64,000 bases of DNA from Streptomyces pseudovenezuelae (GTDB taxonomy: Bacteria > Actinomycetota > Actinomycetes > Streptomycetales > Streptomycetaceae): the NCBI RefSeq assembly GCF_001513955.1, contig NZ_KQ948148.1, forward strand, positions 238,443 through 302,442. Direction: 5' to 3'. Numbering within the stretch: position 1 is the first letter of the stretch; each line of letters opens with the position of its first letter. Of the stretch, positions 41,786 to 49,771 are shown one piece after another. The position numbers and the translations under genes are program-made. Below the pieces are notes generated by a model, which saw nothing but the letters and a program-made list of their open reading frames with translations, was not told where the DNA came from and did not search any database.

Positions 41786-43606
41786 TCAGGCGAACACCGG
41801 CGTCCCGCTCTGCGTCAGCCGCCAGTTGGTGACGGCGAAGTCCTTCGGGTCCAGCGCGCCCTTGGAGGTCACGTAGTCGATCATCAGCTGGCGGATCTCG
41901 TTGGTGGAGCTGTAGGCGATGTCGGCGGCGGCGATGTGCGGGTAGCCGGAGCCGCCGTTGGCCCGGTAGTTGTTGACGGCGACGACGAAGACCTGGTCGT
42001 CGGCGACCGGAGTCCCGTTCCAGGAGAGGTTCTTGATGCGCGAGCCCTCCGCCGCCGCGATGTCGATGTCGTACGAGACGCCCGCGGCGGTGTCGTACAT
42101 GTAGTCCCAGAAGTTGTTGGCGTTGGTGAGGGTCGCGGTGTCGACCTTCGTGCCCGCCGGCACCTGGTGGTAGTACTTCGCCGCGTACTCCAGGTAGTCC
42201 TTGAGCTGGGCGCCGGTGAGCTTCTTGCCGTAGAGGGTGTTGTCGTAGATGTAGAGCCCGGCGATGTCCTTGATGGTGACGCTGCCCGCGGGGATGTCGG
42301 CGGTGCGGGAGAAGGGCGCGGCGACCGAGATCAGCGGGAGGGCCGCGTCGGCGGTGGAGAGGCCCGCCTTCACCGTGTCCATCTGGACCTGGTGGATGAA
42401 GTCCATGATGGGGACGTCCTTCCAGCAGGACTCCGCCGCCGAGAGGTCCTCGGTGCAGGTGCCGACGGCCGTGTTGACGTACTTCACGACCAGCTCGTGG
42501 TCGGCCTCCAGGAGCTTCCTGATCTCCGGGTCCTCGTCGACGGTGTTGGGGTTCAGGGTCTGGGCGGTCTTCCGGGTCACCTTCCACTGCCCGCGCACGA
42601 GTTCCAGCTCGAAGTCGAAGACGCTGAGCCGGTAGCCCCAGCAGTACGGCTCGGACAGCAGGACGTCCTCGCCGGTCTCCTCGTTCTTCACCGTGTACGA
42701 CGGCACCTCGACGTGGGTGTGGCCGACGAGGATCGCGTCGATGCCGGGGACCTGCTGGGCGACGAGGTTGGAGGCGTTCTCGACGTAGGGCAGCTCGTCG
42801 CCGTAGGACGAACTGCCGTCCAGGCCCGAGTGGTCGGTCAGGAAGACGACGTCACAGCCGAGGGCGCGCAGCCGGGGCACGTACTTCTTCGCCTGCTCCA
42901 CCAGGCCCGGGAAGACCATCTTCCCGCTGACGTTGTCCTTGTCCCACAGGGCGATGCCGGGGTTGGTGAGGCCGAGGATGCCGACCTTGATGTCGGGGGC
43001 GCCCGGGACGCAGATGCGCTTGACGGTGTAGGGCTGGAAAGCGGGCTTCAGTGTCTTCGCGTCGAGCGCGTTGGCGCCCAGCAGCGGGAAGTGGCACTGG
43101 CTCTCGAACTTGCGGAGCACCTCGATGCCGTAGTTGAACTCGTGGTTGCCGAGGGCGGCGGCGTCGTAGCGCATGTGGTTCATGGCGACGGCCATGGGGT
43201 GCTTGGGGGCGCCCTTGTCGGTGATGGGCTTGACGCGCGCGAAGTAGTAGGCGAGGGAGGTGCCCTGGATGATGTCGCCGGCGTCGACGAGCAGCACGTG
43301 CTCCTCGCCCTTCGCCTCGCGCTGCTGCTTGATCAGCGTGGCGACCCGGGCGACGCCGACGGAGTTGCCCTTGCTGTCGGAGTAGGCCTTGTCGAGGTAG
43401 TAGTCCCAGTCGAAGACATGGCTGTGCAGGTCGGTGGTGCCCAGGATGGAGAAGGTCCAGGTGCGGTTCTTCTTCCCCGGCCGCACCGGCCCCCGCTCGG
43501 CGGCCTCGGCGGGAGCCGCGGCCACGGCACCCGCGGCGGCGACGGCCGCCCCGGTGACGGCCGACTTCTTCACGAACGCACGGCGGTTCATGGGACTGAG
43601 GGGCAT
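41786..43606 (-). CDS. Tat-exported bifunctional metallophosphatase/5'-nucleotidase
   Basis: The 606-residue protein has a twin-arginine signal (MNRRAFVKKSAVTGAAVAAAG, RR at about 8-9). The N-terminal calcineurin-like phosphatase domain has ILGTTDLHSHVFDWD (Asp and His of the dimetal site near 59 and 61), DAGDIIQGT, GNHEFNYG, TDHSG and GHTHVEVPSY. The C-terminal 5'-nucleotidase substrate domain has VAVNNYRANGGSGYPHIA. It would release phosphate and nucleosides from extracellular nucleotides, aiding scavenging. ATG 43606 has AGGAGC seven bases upstream; the longer frame to 43645 does not improve the signal. Confidence 0.92.
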   Translation of the reverse strand: MPLSPMNRRAFVKKSAVTGAAVAAAGAVAAAPAEAAERGPVRPGKKNRTWTFSILGTTDLHSHVFDWDYYLDKAYSDSKGNSVGVARVATLIKQQREAKGEEHVLLVDAGDIIQGTSLAYYFARVKPITDKGAPKHPMAVAMNHMRYDAAALGNHEFNYGIEVLRKFESQCHFPLLGANALDAKTLKPAFQPYTVKRICVPGAPDIKVGILGLTNPGIALWDKDNVSGKMVFPGLVEQAKKYVPRLRALGCDVVFLTDHSGLDGSSSYGDELPYVENASNLVAQQVPGIDAILVGHTHVEVPSYTVKNEETGEDVLLSEPYCWGYRLSVFDFELELVRGQWKVTRKTAQTLNPNTVDEDPEIRKLLEADHELVVKYVNTAVGTCTEDLSAAESCWKDVPIMDFIHQVQMDTVKAGLSTADAALPLISVAAPFSRTADIPAGSVTIKDIAGLYIYDNTLYGKKLTGAQLKDYLEYAAKYYHQVPAGTKVDTATLTNANNFWDYMYDTAAGVSYDIDIAAAEGSRIKNLSWNGTPVADDQVFVVAVNNYRANGGSGYPHIAAADIAYSSTNEIRQLMIDYVTSKGALDPKDFAVTNWRLTQSGTPVFA

Positions 43607-43741
43607 GCAGAGCTCCTGGAAACGTGGCGCGACGCGCGTAGACATGGAGGCGTGGGGGCGTGCGGGCTACTCGCGTAGAGCGTGACGGTTGCCGGGCCGC
43701 CCGGGGAACCAGGAATCGGCCATGTCCAGTTCAAGGATGGG

Positions 43742-44272
43742 TCAGCTCGGCCGGCCGGGAAGGGCCGCCGTGACGCGCTCGATGACGAGTCCCAGCAGCA
43801 CGGCCGCCGCGAGCAGGAGCGCCTCCGCCACCACGAGGACGGCCATCGACCCCGGCGCCATCCGGCCCACCACCACGAGCACGACCGCGTGCGCGACCCA
43901 GGCCGCCCACCACAGGTTCACCAGGGTCGTGCCCCGCTTCTGCTCCCATTCCGAGGAGCTCGCGCGCCCGATGTCCAGCACGAGCCGGCGCGGGACGAAA
44001 AGGTGGGACAGCTCCTGGGCTGCGCTCCGGGACCTGGCGAGCCACACCAGGAACAGCACGATCGCGAGGTTCACGCGATCGAAGAAGATCATGGAGACGG
44101 AGCCGGACCGGTGCAGGGAGGCGACCGTCGGGTGCAGATAGTGGTCCCGGACGGCTACCGCGCGGAACGCGTCCGCGACGGCGGCCGCCGCAAGCGCCAC
44201 CGTAGGGACGGGCCGAAGACCATGAGGGACACCGCCCGCAGGGCTCCCCGGATCCATGAGCATAGTGATCAT
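43742..44272 (-). CDS. DUF4328-like integral membrane protein
   Basis: The protein of about 176 residues has several hydrophobic helices and DUF4328-like landmarks: AIVLFLVWLARSRSAA, then a polar interval, then GTTLVNLWWAAWVAHAVVLVV and a final helix ending LVIERVTAALPG. The start is uncertain. ATG 44272 and ATG 44350 both lack a ribosome binding site, and G+C at third positions becomes normal only near 44200, where a GTG offers a shorter version. It follows purA on the same strand. Confidence 0.6.
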   Translation of the reverse strand: MITMLMDPGSPAGGVPHGLRPVPTVALAAAAVADAFRAVAVRDHYLHPTVASLHRSGSVSMIFFDRVNLAIVLFLVWLARSRSAAQELSHLFVPRRLVLDIGRASSSEWEQKRGTTLVNLWWAAWVAHAVVLVVVGRMAPGSMAVLVVAEALLLAAAVLLGLVIERVTAALPGRPS

Positions 44273-44362
44273 AGGAGGAACCGGTGCCGGGGAACACGGC
44301 GGCGGAGCCGCCCCGAGTGGGACGGCCCCGCCGTGAGGAGACCGGAACATCCGGCCCGGGGA

Positions 44363-45646
44363 TCAGAGGAACGAGTTGATCTCGATCGTCTCGTCCCGGC
44401 CCGGGCCCACGCCGATCGCGGAGATCGGGGCGCCGGACATCTCCTCCAGCGCCTTCACGTAGTCCTGGGCGTTCTTCGGGAGGTCGGCGAAGGTCTTGGC
44501 CTTCGTGATGTCCTCGCTCCAGCCGGGCAGGTACTCGTAGACCGGCTTCGCGTGGTGGAAGTCGGTCTGGGAGTAGGGCAGTTCCTCGACGCGCTCGCCG
44601 TCGATCTCGTACGCGACACAGACCGGGATCTGCTCCCAGCCGGTGAGTACGTCGAGCTTGGTGAGGAAGAAGTCGGTGAGGCCGTTGACGCGGGTCGCGT
44701 ACCGGGCGATCACCGCGTCGAACCAGCCGCAGCGACGGTCACGGCCGGTGGTGACACCCCTCTCACCACCGATGCGGCGCAGCGCCTCGCCGTCCTCGTC
44801 GAACAGCTCGGTCGGGAAGGGGCCCGAACCGACGCGGGTCGTGTAGGCCTTGAGGATGCCGATGACCCGGCTGATCTTCGTGGGGCCGACACCCGCACCC
44901 GTGCACGCGCCGCCCGCGGTGGGGTTGCTGGACGTGACGAACGGGTAGGTGCCGTGGTCGATGTCCAGGAGCGTGCCCTGGCCGCCCTCGAACAGGACGA
45001 CCTTGTCCTGCTCCAGGGCCTGGTTCAGCACCAGGACCGTGTCGGCGACGTAGGGCTTGAGCCGGTCCGCGTAGCCCAGCAGTTCCTCGACGACCTGGCC
45101 GACCTCGATGGCCCGGCGGTTGAAGACCTTGGTGAGGAGCTGGTTCTTGCCGTCGAGGGCCGCCTCGACCTTCTGGGTCAGGATCGACTCGTCGTACAGG
45201 TCCTGGATCCGGATGCCCACACGGTTGATCTTGTCCGCGTAGGTCGGTCCGATGCCGCGGCCCGTGGTGCCGATCTTGCGCTTTCCGAGGAAGCGTTCCG
45301 TCACCTTGTCCACAGTGACGTTGTACGGCGTGATGATGTGGGCGTTACCACTGATCAGGAGCTTGGAGGTGTCGACGCCGCGGTCGTTCAGTCCGTTCAG
45401 CTCGGAGAACAGGACCGACGGATCGACGACGACACCGTTGCCGATGACCGGGGTGCACCCCGGCGACAGGATTCCGGAAGGGAGGAGGTGGAGGGCGTAC
45501 TTCTGATCGCCCACGACTACCGTGTGGCCGGCGTTGTTGCCGCCCTGGTAGCGCACCACATAGTCCACCGAGCCACCGAGCAGGTCGGTCGCCTTTCCCT
45601 TGCCTTCGTCACCCCACTGAGCACCGAGCAGCACAAGTGCGGGCAC
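44363..45646 (-). CDS. purA: Adenylosuccinate synthetase
   Basis: The enzyme couples GTP hydrolysis to joining IMP and aspartate, the first committed step to AMP. The 427-residue sequence has the glycine-rich loop GAQWGDEGKGKATDLLG (about residues 8-24), GNNAGHTVVV, GTTGRGIGPTYADKINR, VLFEGGQGTLLDIDHGTYPFVTSSNP and GVTTGRDRRCGWFDAV, all standard landmarks. It is the SCO3629-like gene by recalled synteny. Confidence 0.97.
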   Translation of the reverse strand: MPALVLLGAQWGDEGKGKATDLLGGSVDYVVRYQGGNNAGHTVVVGDQKYALHLLPSGILSPGCTPVIGNGVVVDPSVLFSELNGLNDRGVDTSKLLISGNAHIITPYNVTVDKVTERFLGKRKIGTTGRGIGPTYADKINRVGIRIQDLYDESILTQKVEAALDGKNQLLTKVFNRRAIEVGQVVEELLGYADRLKPYVADTVLVLNQALEQDKVVLFEGGQGTLLDIDHGTYPFVTSSNPTAGGACTGAGVGPTKISRVIGILKAYTTRVGSGPFPTELFDEDGEALRRIGGERGVTTGRDRRCGWFDAVIARYATRVNGLTDFFLTKLDVLTGWEQIPVCVAYEIDGERVEELPYSQTDFHHAKPVYEYLPGWSEDITKAKTFADLPKNAQDYVKALEEMSGAPISAIGVGPGRDETIEINSFL

Positions 45647-45774
45647 GCGCGTACACCCCTTCCGGGCGGGGCATGTCCAAGGTCGGGGGCGTACGCGTAC
45701 GGTTCACTCCGTCGCGTGCACCACGGCCGTCGTCGGCCGCTGCCCGTCGGACCCGGATGCCCCGGAATAGACGA

Positions 45775-45802
45775 AGCCCCTGGCGCAATAGCGCAAGGGG
45801 CT
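45775..45802. promoter_or_regulatory. Hairpin between divergent purA and the DagK-like gene
   Basis: AGCCCCTGGCGC and GCGCAAGGGGCT form a 12-bp stem with one mismatch around an AATA loop. It lies 130 bp upstream of purA and 33 bp upstream of the rightward gene. It could be a leader structure for the latter or an operator. No known riboswitch consensus is evident to me. Confidence 0.5.
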
Positions 45803-45835
45803 CTTGCACAAAGATGCTACCCGAGGAAGCGAGGC

Positions 45836-46678
45836 ATGGCCGAGGTGGCGACTTCCGCGACGTCCGATCAGCTGCTGGTGGTGATCGACCCGGTCGCCCG
45901 GCAGACGGACGGCGAGTCCGTACGGATCGTGAAAGACGTGCTCAGCGCGGGTGCGGTGACGAAGGTGTGTCTGCCGGACGGGCCCGAGGAGTTCGCCCGC
46001 GCACTGGCCCGGCGCGGCTCGCGGCGGCCGGTGGTGGTCGGTGACGACCGGGCGCTGATGCGCGCGGTGGTGCTGCTGCACCGGCAGCGGGAGCTGGCCG
46101 GATGTGTGCTGTCGGTGGTGCCGGTGGGCCCGGTCCTGGGCGTCGCCCACGCGCTGGGGGTGCCGATGGGGGCGGTGGCGGCCGCGCGGGCGGTCCTGGA
46201 CGGGACCGAGCGGCGGCTGGACATGCTGGTGGACGACAGCGACGGGGTGGTGCTCGGAGCGCTGCGGATTCCGGCGCCGGCCGCCCGGGAGGAGGTGGAG
46301 GCCGCGCGGCCCTGGCTGCGGACCTGCCAGTCCCTGGTACGGACCCTGGTGCCGGCCCGTCCCGCCCGGGAGACCGCGACCGCCGTCACCGGGCCCCCGC
46401 GGCTGCGGGTGGAGGTCGACGGGGTGACCCTGGTGGACCTGGACCAGCCCCTGGAGGCGGTCTCGGTGACTCCGGGTTGCGGCGGCGGCCTGGCCTCGGT
46501 GGAGGTGCGCCCGCTGTCGGTGGGGGCGGAGGCCTCCCCCCTGCTGGCCACCGGCCGGACGGTGACCGTCACCGGGGCGGACTTCCGCTACCGGGCGGAC
46601 GCGGGGGTGGCCGGACCGGTACGCAGGAGGACCTGGACGGTGCGGGAGCGCGCCGTGGGCCTCGTGCTCCCCTCGTGA
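45836..46678 (+). CDS. Degenerate diacylglycerol kinase-like protein
   Basis: The 280-residue protein has the order of a DagK/LCB5 catalytic domain: LLVVIDPVARQTDGESVRIVKDVL, VVVGDDRALMRAVVLL, LSVVPVGPVLGVAHALGVPMGAVAAARAVLDGTERRLDMLVDD, then a beta-rich C-terminal half. However, the nucleotide-binding GGDGT is replaced by VGDDR and the usual GTGND by VGPVLG. Lipid kinase activity is therefore doubtful, and it may be a binding or regulatory relative. ATG 45836 follows GAGGAAGCGAGGC. It diverges from purA, as in other Streptomyces. Confidence 0.7.
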   Translation: MAEVATSATSDQLLVVIDPVARQTDGESVRIVKDVLSAGAVTKVCLPDGPEEFARALARRGSRRPVVVGDDRALMRAVVLLHRQRELAGCVLSVVPVGPVLGVAHALGVPMGAVAAARAVLDGTERRLDMLVDDSDGVVLGALRIPAPAAREEVEAARPWLRTCQSLVRTLVPARPARETATAVTGPPRLRVEVDGVTLVDLDQPLEAVSVTPGCGGGLASVEVRPLSVGAEASPLLATGRTVTVTGADFRYRADAGVAGPVRRRTWTVRERAVGLVLPS

Positions 46679-46806
46679 TCTCCCAACTCCCGAATCCAAA
46701 GGTATGGTTGACAAACATTTAACGCCCCGAGACCCTTGCTCGACTCATTCGGGCTGGAGAGTTCCGGTCCGGCACGCTGTGGACGGGCAAGGGAGAGGGG
46801 CGGCCG

Positions 46807-48315
46807 ATGGCTGTGGACGAGGGAGTCGCCCCGGCGGCGAAGACGGACGGCGACGGCACGGTTCACCGGCTGAAACCCAACGCCATCGGGCTGCTCGGCG
46901 TGGTCTTCATGGCCGTGGCGACCGCCGCGCCGATCACCGCGATGACCGGCAACGTGCCCTTCATGGTCTCCGCGGGCAACGGCATCGGCGCCCCCGCGAG
47001 CTATCTCGTCGCAATGGTCGTCCTGGCAATCTTTTCCGTCGGCTTCACCTCGATGGCGAAGCACATCACCTCGACGGGCGCCTTCTACGGCTTCATCTCC
47101 TACGGCCTCGGCCGCACCGCCGGTCTCGCGTCGGGACTGCTGGCCACCTTCGCCTACGTGGTGTTCGAGCCGGCGCTCATCGGCATCTTCTCGACGTTCG
47201 CGACGCAGACGCTCAAGGACCAGACCGGTGTGCACGTGCCCTGGTGGGCGTTCGCGGTCCTGATGCTCGCGGTCAACGCGACGGGCACCTGGTTCGGCGT
47301 CTCGGTCGCCGAGAAGCTGCTGGTCGTGCTTCTCGCGACCGAGGTGACGGTCCTCGCCGCGATGGCGGTCTCGGTCGCCTTCCACGGCGGCGGCCCGGAC
47401 GGCTTCGGCCTTGACCCGGTGAACCCGGTCAACGCGTTCAAGGGCACCTCCGCCGGCCTCGGTCTCTTCTTCGCCTTCTGGTCGTGGGTCGGCTTCGAGT
47501 CGACGGCGATGTACGGCGAGGAGTCCCGCAACCCGAAGAAGATCATCCCCAAGGCGACGATGATCTCCGTCCTCGGCGTCGGCGTCTTCTACGTCTTCGT
47601 CTCCTGGATGGCCATCTCGGGCACCGGCGAGTCGAACGCCGTCAAGGTGGCCACCGACAACCCCCTGGCCCTCTTCTTCGGGCCCACCGAGCAGTACGTC
47701 GGCCACCGGGCGGTCGACGTCATGCAGTGGCTGATGATCACCGGCTCGCTGGCCTGCGGCATGGCCTTCCACAACTGCGCCGCCCGCTACATGTACGCGC
47801 TGGGCCGCGAGGGCGTGCTGCCCGTCCTGAAGAACACGGTCGGCCGCACCCACCCCCGGCACGGCTCACCGCACATCGCGGGCCTGGTGCAGACGGTGAT
47901 CACCGCCGTACTGCTGGCGGCCTTCTGGATCGCCGGCAAGGACCCGTACACCGGCACCTACGTGCTGCTCGCGATCCTCGGCACCATGGCGATCCTGGTC
48001 GTGCAGGCGGTGTGCTCCTTCGCGGTGCTGGCCTACTTCCGCACACACCACCCCGAGAGCCGGCACTGGTTCCGGACCCTGGTGGCCCCGCTGGTCGGCG
48101 GTGTGGCGATGCTCGCGGTGGTCGGCCTGCTGGTCTCCAACATGGGCGCGGCGGCCGGCACCGAGTCCGGTTCGCTGGTACTCAGGGCCACGCCGTGGCT
48201 GGTGGCGGCCGTCGCGGCGCTGGGCGTCGGGTACGCGCAGTACCTGAAGCGGCGCGCGCCGCAGCGGTATCTGCTGCTGGGGCGGACGGTCCTGGAGGAG
48301 ACCAAGGAGCGTTAG
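46807..48315 (+). CDS. APC-family amino acid/amine permease
   Basis: The 502-residue protein has about 12 hydrophobic helices. It contains APC-superfamily marks, including GVVFMAVATAAPITAMTGNVPFMVSAGNGIGAPASYLVAM in the first helices, FFAFWSWVGFESTAMYGEESRNPKKIIPKAT in the helix 6-7 region and GMAFHNCAARYMYALGREGVLP. It should import an amino acid or polyamine with protons. ATG 46807 follows GGGAGAGGGG. A TTGACA at 46708 within GTTGACAAACATTTAAC may be its -35 region. Its stop overlaps the convergent regulator stop by 4 bp. Confidence 0.9.
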   Translation: MAVDEGVAPAAKTDGDGTVHRLKPNAIGLLGVVFMAVATAAPITAMTGNVPFMVSAGNGIGAPASYLVAMVVLAIFSVGFTSMAKHITSTGAFYGFISYGLGRTAGLASGLLATFAYVVFEPALIGIFSTFATQTLKDQTGVHVPWWAFAVLMLAVNATGTWFGVSVAEKLLVVLLATEVTVLAAMAVSVAFHGGGPDGFGLDPVNPVNAFKGTSAGLGLFFAFWSWVGFESTAMYGEESRNPKKIIPKATMISVLGVGVFYVFVSWMAISGTGESNAVKVATDNPLALFFGPTEQYVGHRAVDVMQWLMITGSLACGMAFHNCAARYMYALGREGVLPVLKNTVGRTHPRHGSPHIAGLVQTVITAVLLAAFWIAGKDPYTGTYVLLAILGTMAILVVQAVCSFAVLAYFRTHHPESRHWFRTLVAPLVGGVAMLAVVGLLVSNMGAAAGTESGSLVLRATPWLVAAVAALGVGYAQYLKRRAPQRYLLLGRTVLEETKER

Positions 48316-48800
48316 TCCCCGAAGAGTTCGGCGCGGTGGGCCTTCCAGCGCTCCATCATCCGCGCCACGTCCTTCTCGATGAACTCGAAGAACGCGAGGG
48401 TCTCGGCCAGCCGGTGTCCTGCCGGCGTCCCGGCGCCCAGGCTGGCCACCCCCTCGCGCAGAGCATCCTCCCACCGCTTGATGATCGCCTCACGGTTGGT
48501 GAGCGCCTGGTACCACTGGTCGGAGTGGACCCGGTAGCGCTCCCGCCGTGATCCGGGTTCCCGCTCGCGCGACAGCATGTGCACCTGGGCCAGGTACCGC
48601 ACCGCACCCGACACGGCCGCCGGGCTGATCCGCAGCCGCTCGCTCAGTTCGGCGGAGGTCAGGGCGCCGCTGTCGGACGCGAGCAGGGCCGAGAAGACCC
48701 GGGCCGGCATCCGCTGCAGCCCCGCTTCGACGAGCTGCGCCGCGAACCGCTCCACGAACCGTGAGACCGCCTCCGGGTCCCGCTCCACCGCATCCGTCAT
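48312..48800 (-). CDS. GbsR/MarR-type transcriptional regulator of the ABC exporter
   Basis: The 162-residue regulator has a winged helix (RMPARVFSALLASDSGALTSAELSERLRISPAAVSGAVRYLAQVHMLSREREPGSRRERYRVH). The long C-terminal helices (AIIKRWEDALREGVASLGAGT and ETLAFFEFIEKDVARMMERW) are typical of GbsR-like MarR relatives that control drug exporters. It is divergent from the ABC transporter operon and should repress it through the TGAAGC sites between them. ATG 48800 has AGGGTGG just upstream. Confidence 0.87.
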   Translation of the reverse strand: MTDAVERDPEAVSRFVERFAAQLVEAGLQRMPARVFSALLASDSGALTSAELSERLRISPAAVSGAVRYLAQVHMLSREREPGSRRERYRVHSDQWYQALTNREAIIKRWEDALREGVASLGAGTPAGHRLAETLAFFEFIEKDVARMMERWKAHRAELFGD

Positions 48801-48818
48801 GGTCACCACCCTAACGGG

Positions 48819-48874
48819 GCTTCATATGCTTCCTTAACTTCACAAATTTCTGAAGCAAGCGTACGTTCTGAAGC
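48819..48874. promoter_or_regulatory. Divergent promoter with repeated TGAAGC/GCTTCA half-sites
   Basis: GCTTCA at 48819, the inverted repeat CTTCACAAATTTCTGAAG (48838-48855), and further TGAAGC copies at 48851 and 48869 lie between the regulator and the ABC operon. The last copy abuts the ATP-binding gene start codon, which suggests a leaderless or very short leader. The region is far more A+T-rich than its surroundings. Confidence 0.6.
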
Positions 48875-49771
48875 ATGATGAAGGCCCTCACCGTCTCCGG
48901 ACTGCACAAGTCGTTCGGCAGGACCCACGCGCTCGACGGCCTCGACCTCGATGTCGAGACCGGCGAGGTGCACGGCTTCCTCGGCCCCAACGGCGCCGGC
49001 AAGTCCACCGCCATCCGCGTCCTGCTCGGCCTGCTGCGCGCCGACTCCGGCACCGCGCGGGTGCTGGGCCGCGACCCGTGGGCGGACGCGGTCGAGGTGC
49101 ACCGCCGCATCGCCTACGTCCCCGGGGACGTGACCCTGTGGCGCAACCTCTCCGGCGGCGAGGTCATCGACCTCTACGGCCGGCTGCGCGGCGGTCTGGC
49201 CCCCGGCAGACGCGCCGAGCTGATCGAACGCTTCGAGCTGGACCCCACCAAGAAGGGCCGCACCTACTCGAAGGGCAACCGCCAGAAGGTCGCCCTGGTC
49301 GCCGCGTTCGCCTCGGACGTGGACCTGCTGATCCTGGACGAGCCGACCTCGGGGCTGGACCCGCTGATGGAGGCGGTCTTCCGGCGCTGCGTGGAGGAGG
49401 AGCGCGAGCGCGGCCGTACGGTCCTGCTGTCGTCGCACATCCTGAGCGAGGTCGAGGAACTCTGCGACCGGGTCAGCATCATCCGGCGCGGCCGCACCGT
49501 GGAGTCGGGCTCGCTGGCCGAGCTGCGCCACCTCACCCGCACCAGCGTCACGGCCGAACTCGCGGGCGCCCCCAACGGGTTGGCGCATCTGCCGGGCGTC
49601 CACGACCTCGACGTCCAGGGGCGGCGGGTGCGGCTCCAGGTCGACACCGACAAACTCGACGCCGTACTGCGGTCGTTGACCGCGTCGGGCGTGCGCTCGC
49701 TGACATCGACCCCGCCGACGCTGGAGGAACTGTTCCTGCGCCACTACCAGGACGAGGCGGCCGTGCGATGA
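48875..49771 (+). CDS. ABC transporter ATP-binding protein (antibiotic-export type)
   Basis: The 298-residue ATPase has Walker A GPNGAGKST (37-45), a Q-loop region, signature YSKGNRQKVALVAAF (near 130), Walker B LLILDEPTSGLDPL and the switch His in LSSHILSEVEEL. The C-terminal domain (VTAELAGAPNGLAHLPGVHDLDV) is typical of DrrA-like drug-export ATPases. It overlaps its permease gene by 4 bp and is divergent from its likely repressor. The substrate is unknown. Confidence 0.93.
   Translation: MMKALTVSGLHKSFGRTHALDGLDLDVETGEVHGFLGPNGAGKSTAIRVLLGLLRADSGTARVLGRDPWADAVEVHRRIAYVPGDVTLWRNLSGGEVIDLYGRLRGGLAPGRRAELIERFELDPTKKGRTYSKGNRQKVALVAAFASDVDLLILDEPTSGLDPLMEAVFRRCVEEERERGRTVLLSSHILSEVEELCDRVSIIRRGRTVESGSLAELRHLTRTSVTAELAGAPNGLAHLPGVHDLDVQGRRVRLQVDTDKLDAVLRSLTASGVRSLTSTPPTLEELFLRHYQDEAAVR

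Noticed and set aside
44275..44385. AGGAGG followed by GTG on the plus strand, opening a short frame
   Set aside because: It yields about 31 unconserved-looking residues antisense to the end of the purA region; the match is probably chance.
43682..45835. Rightward frame leading into the DagK-like gene
   Set aside because: It is antisense to purA and the DUF4328-like gene; ATG 45836 with its ribosome binding site is the better start.
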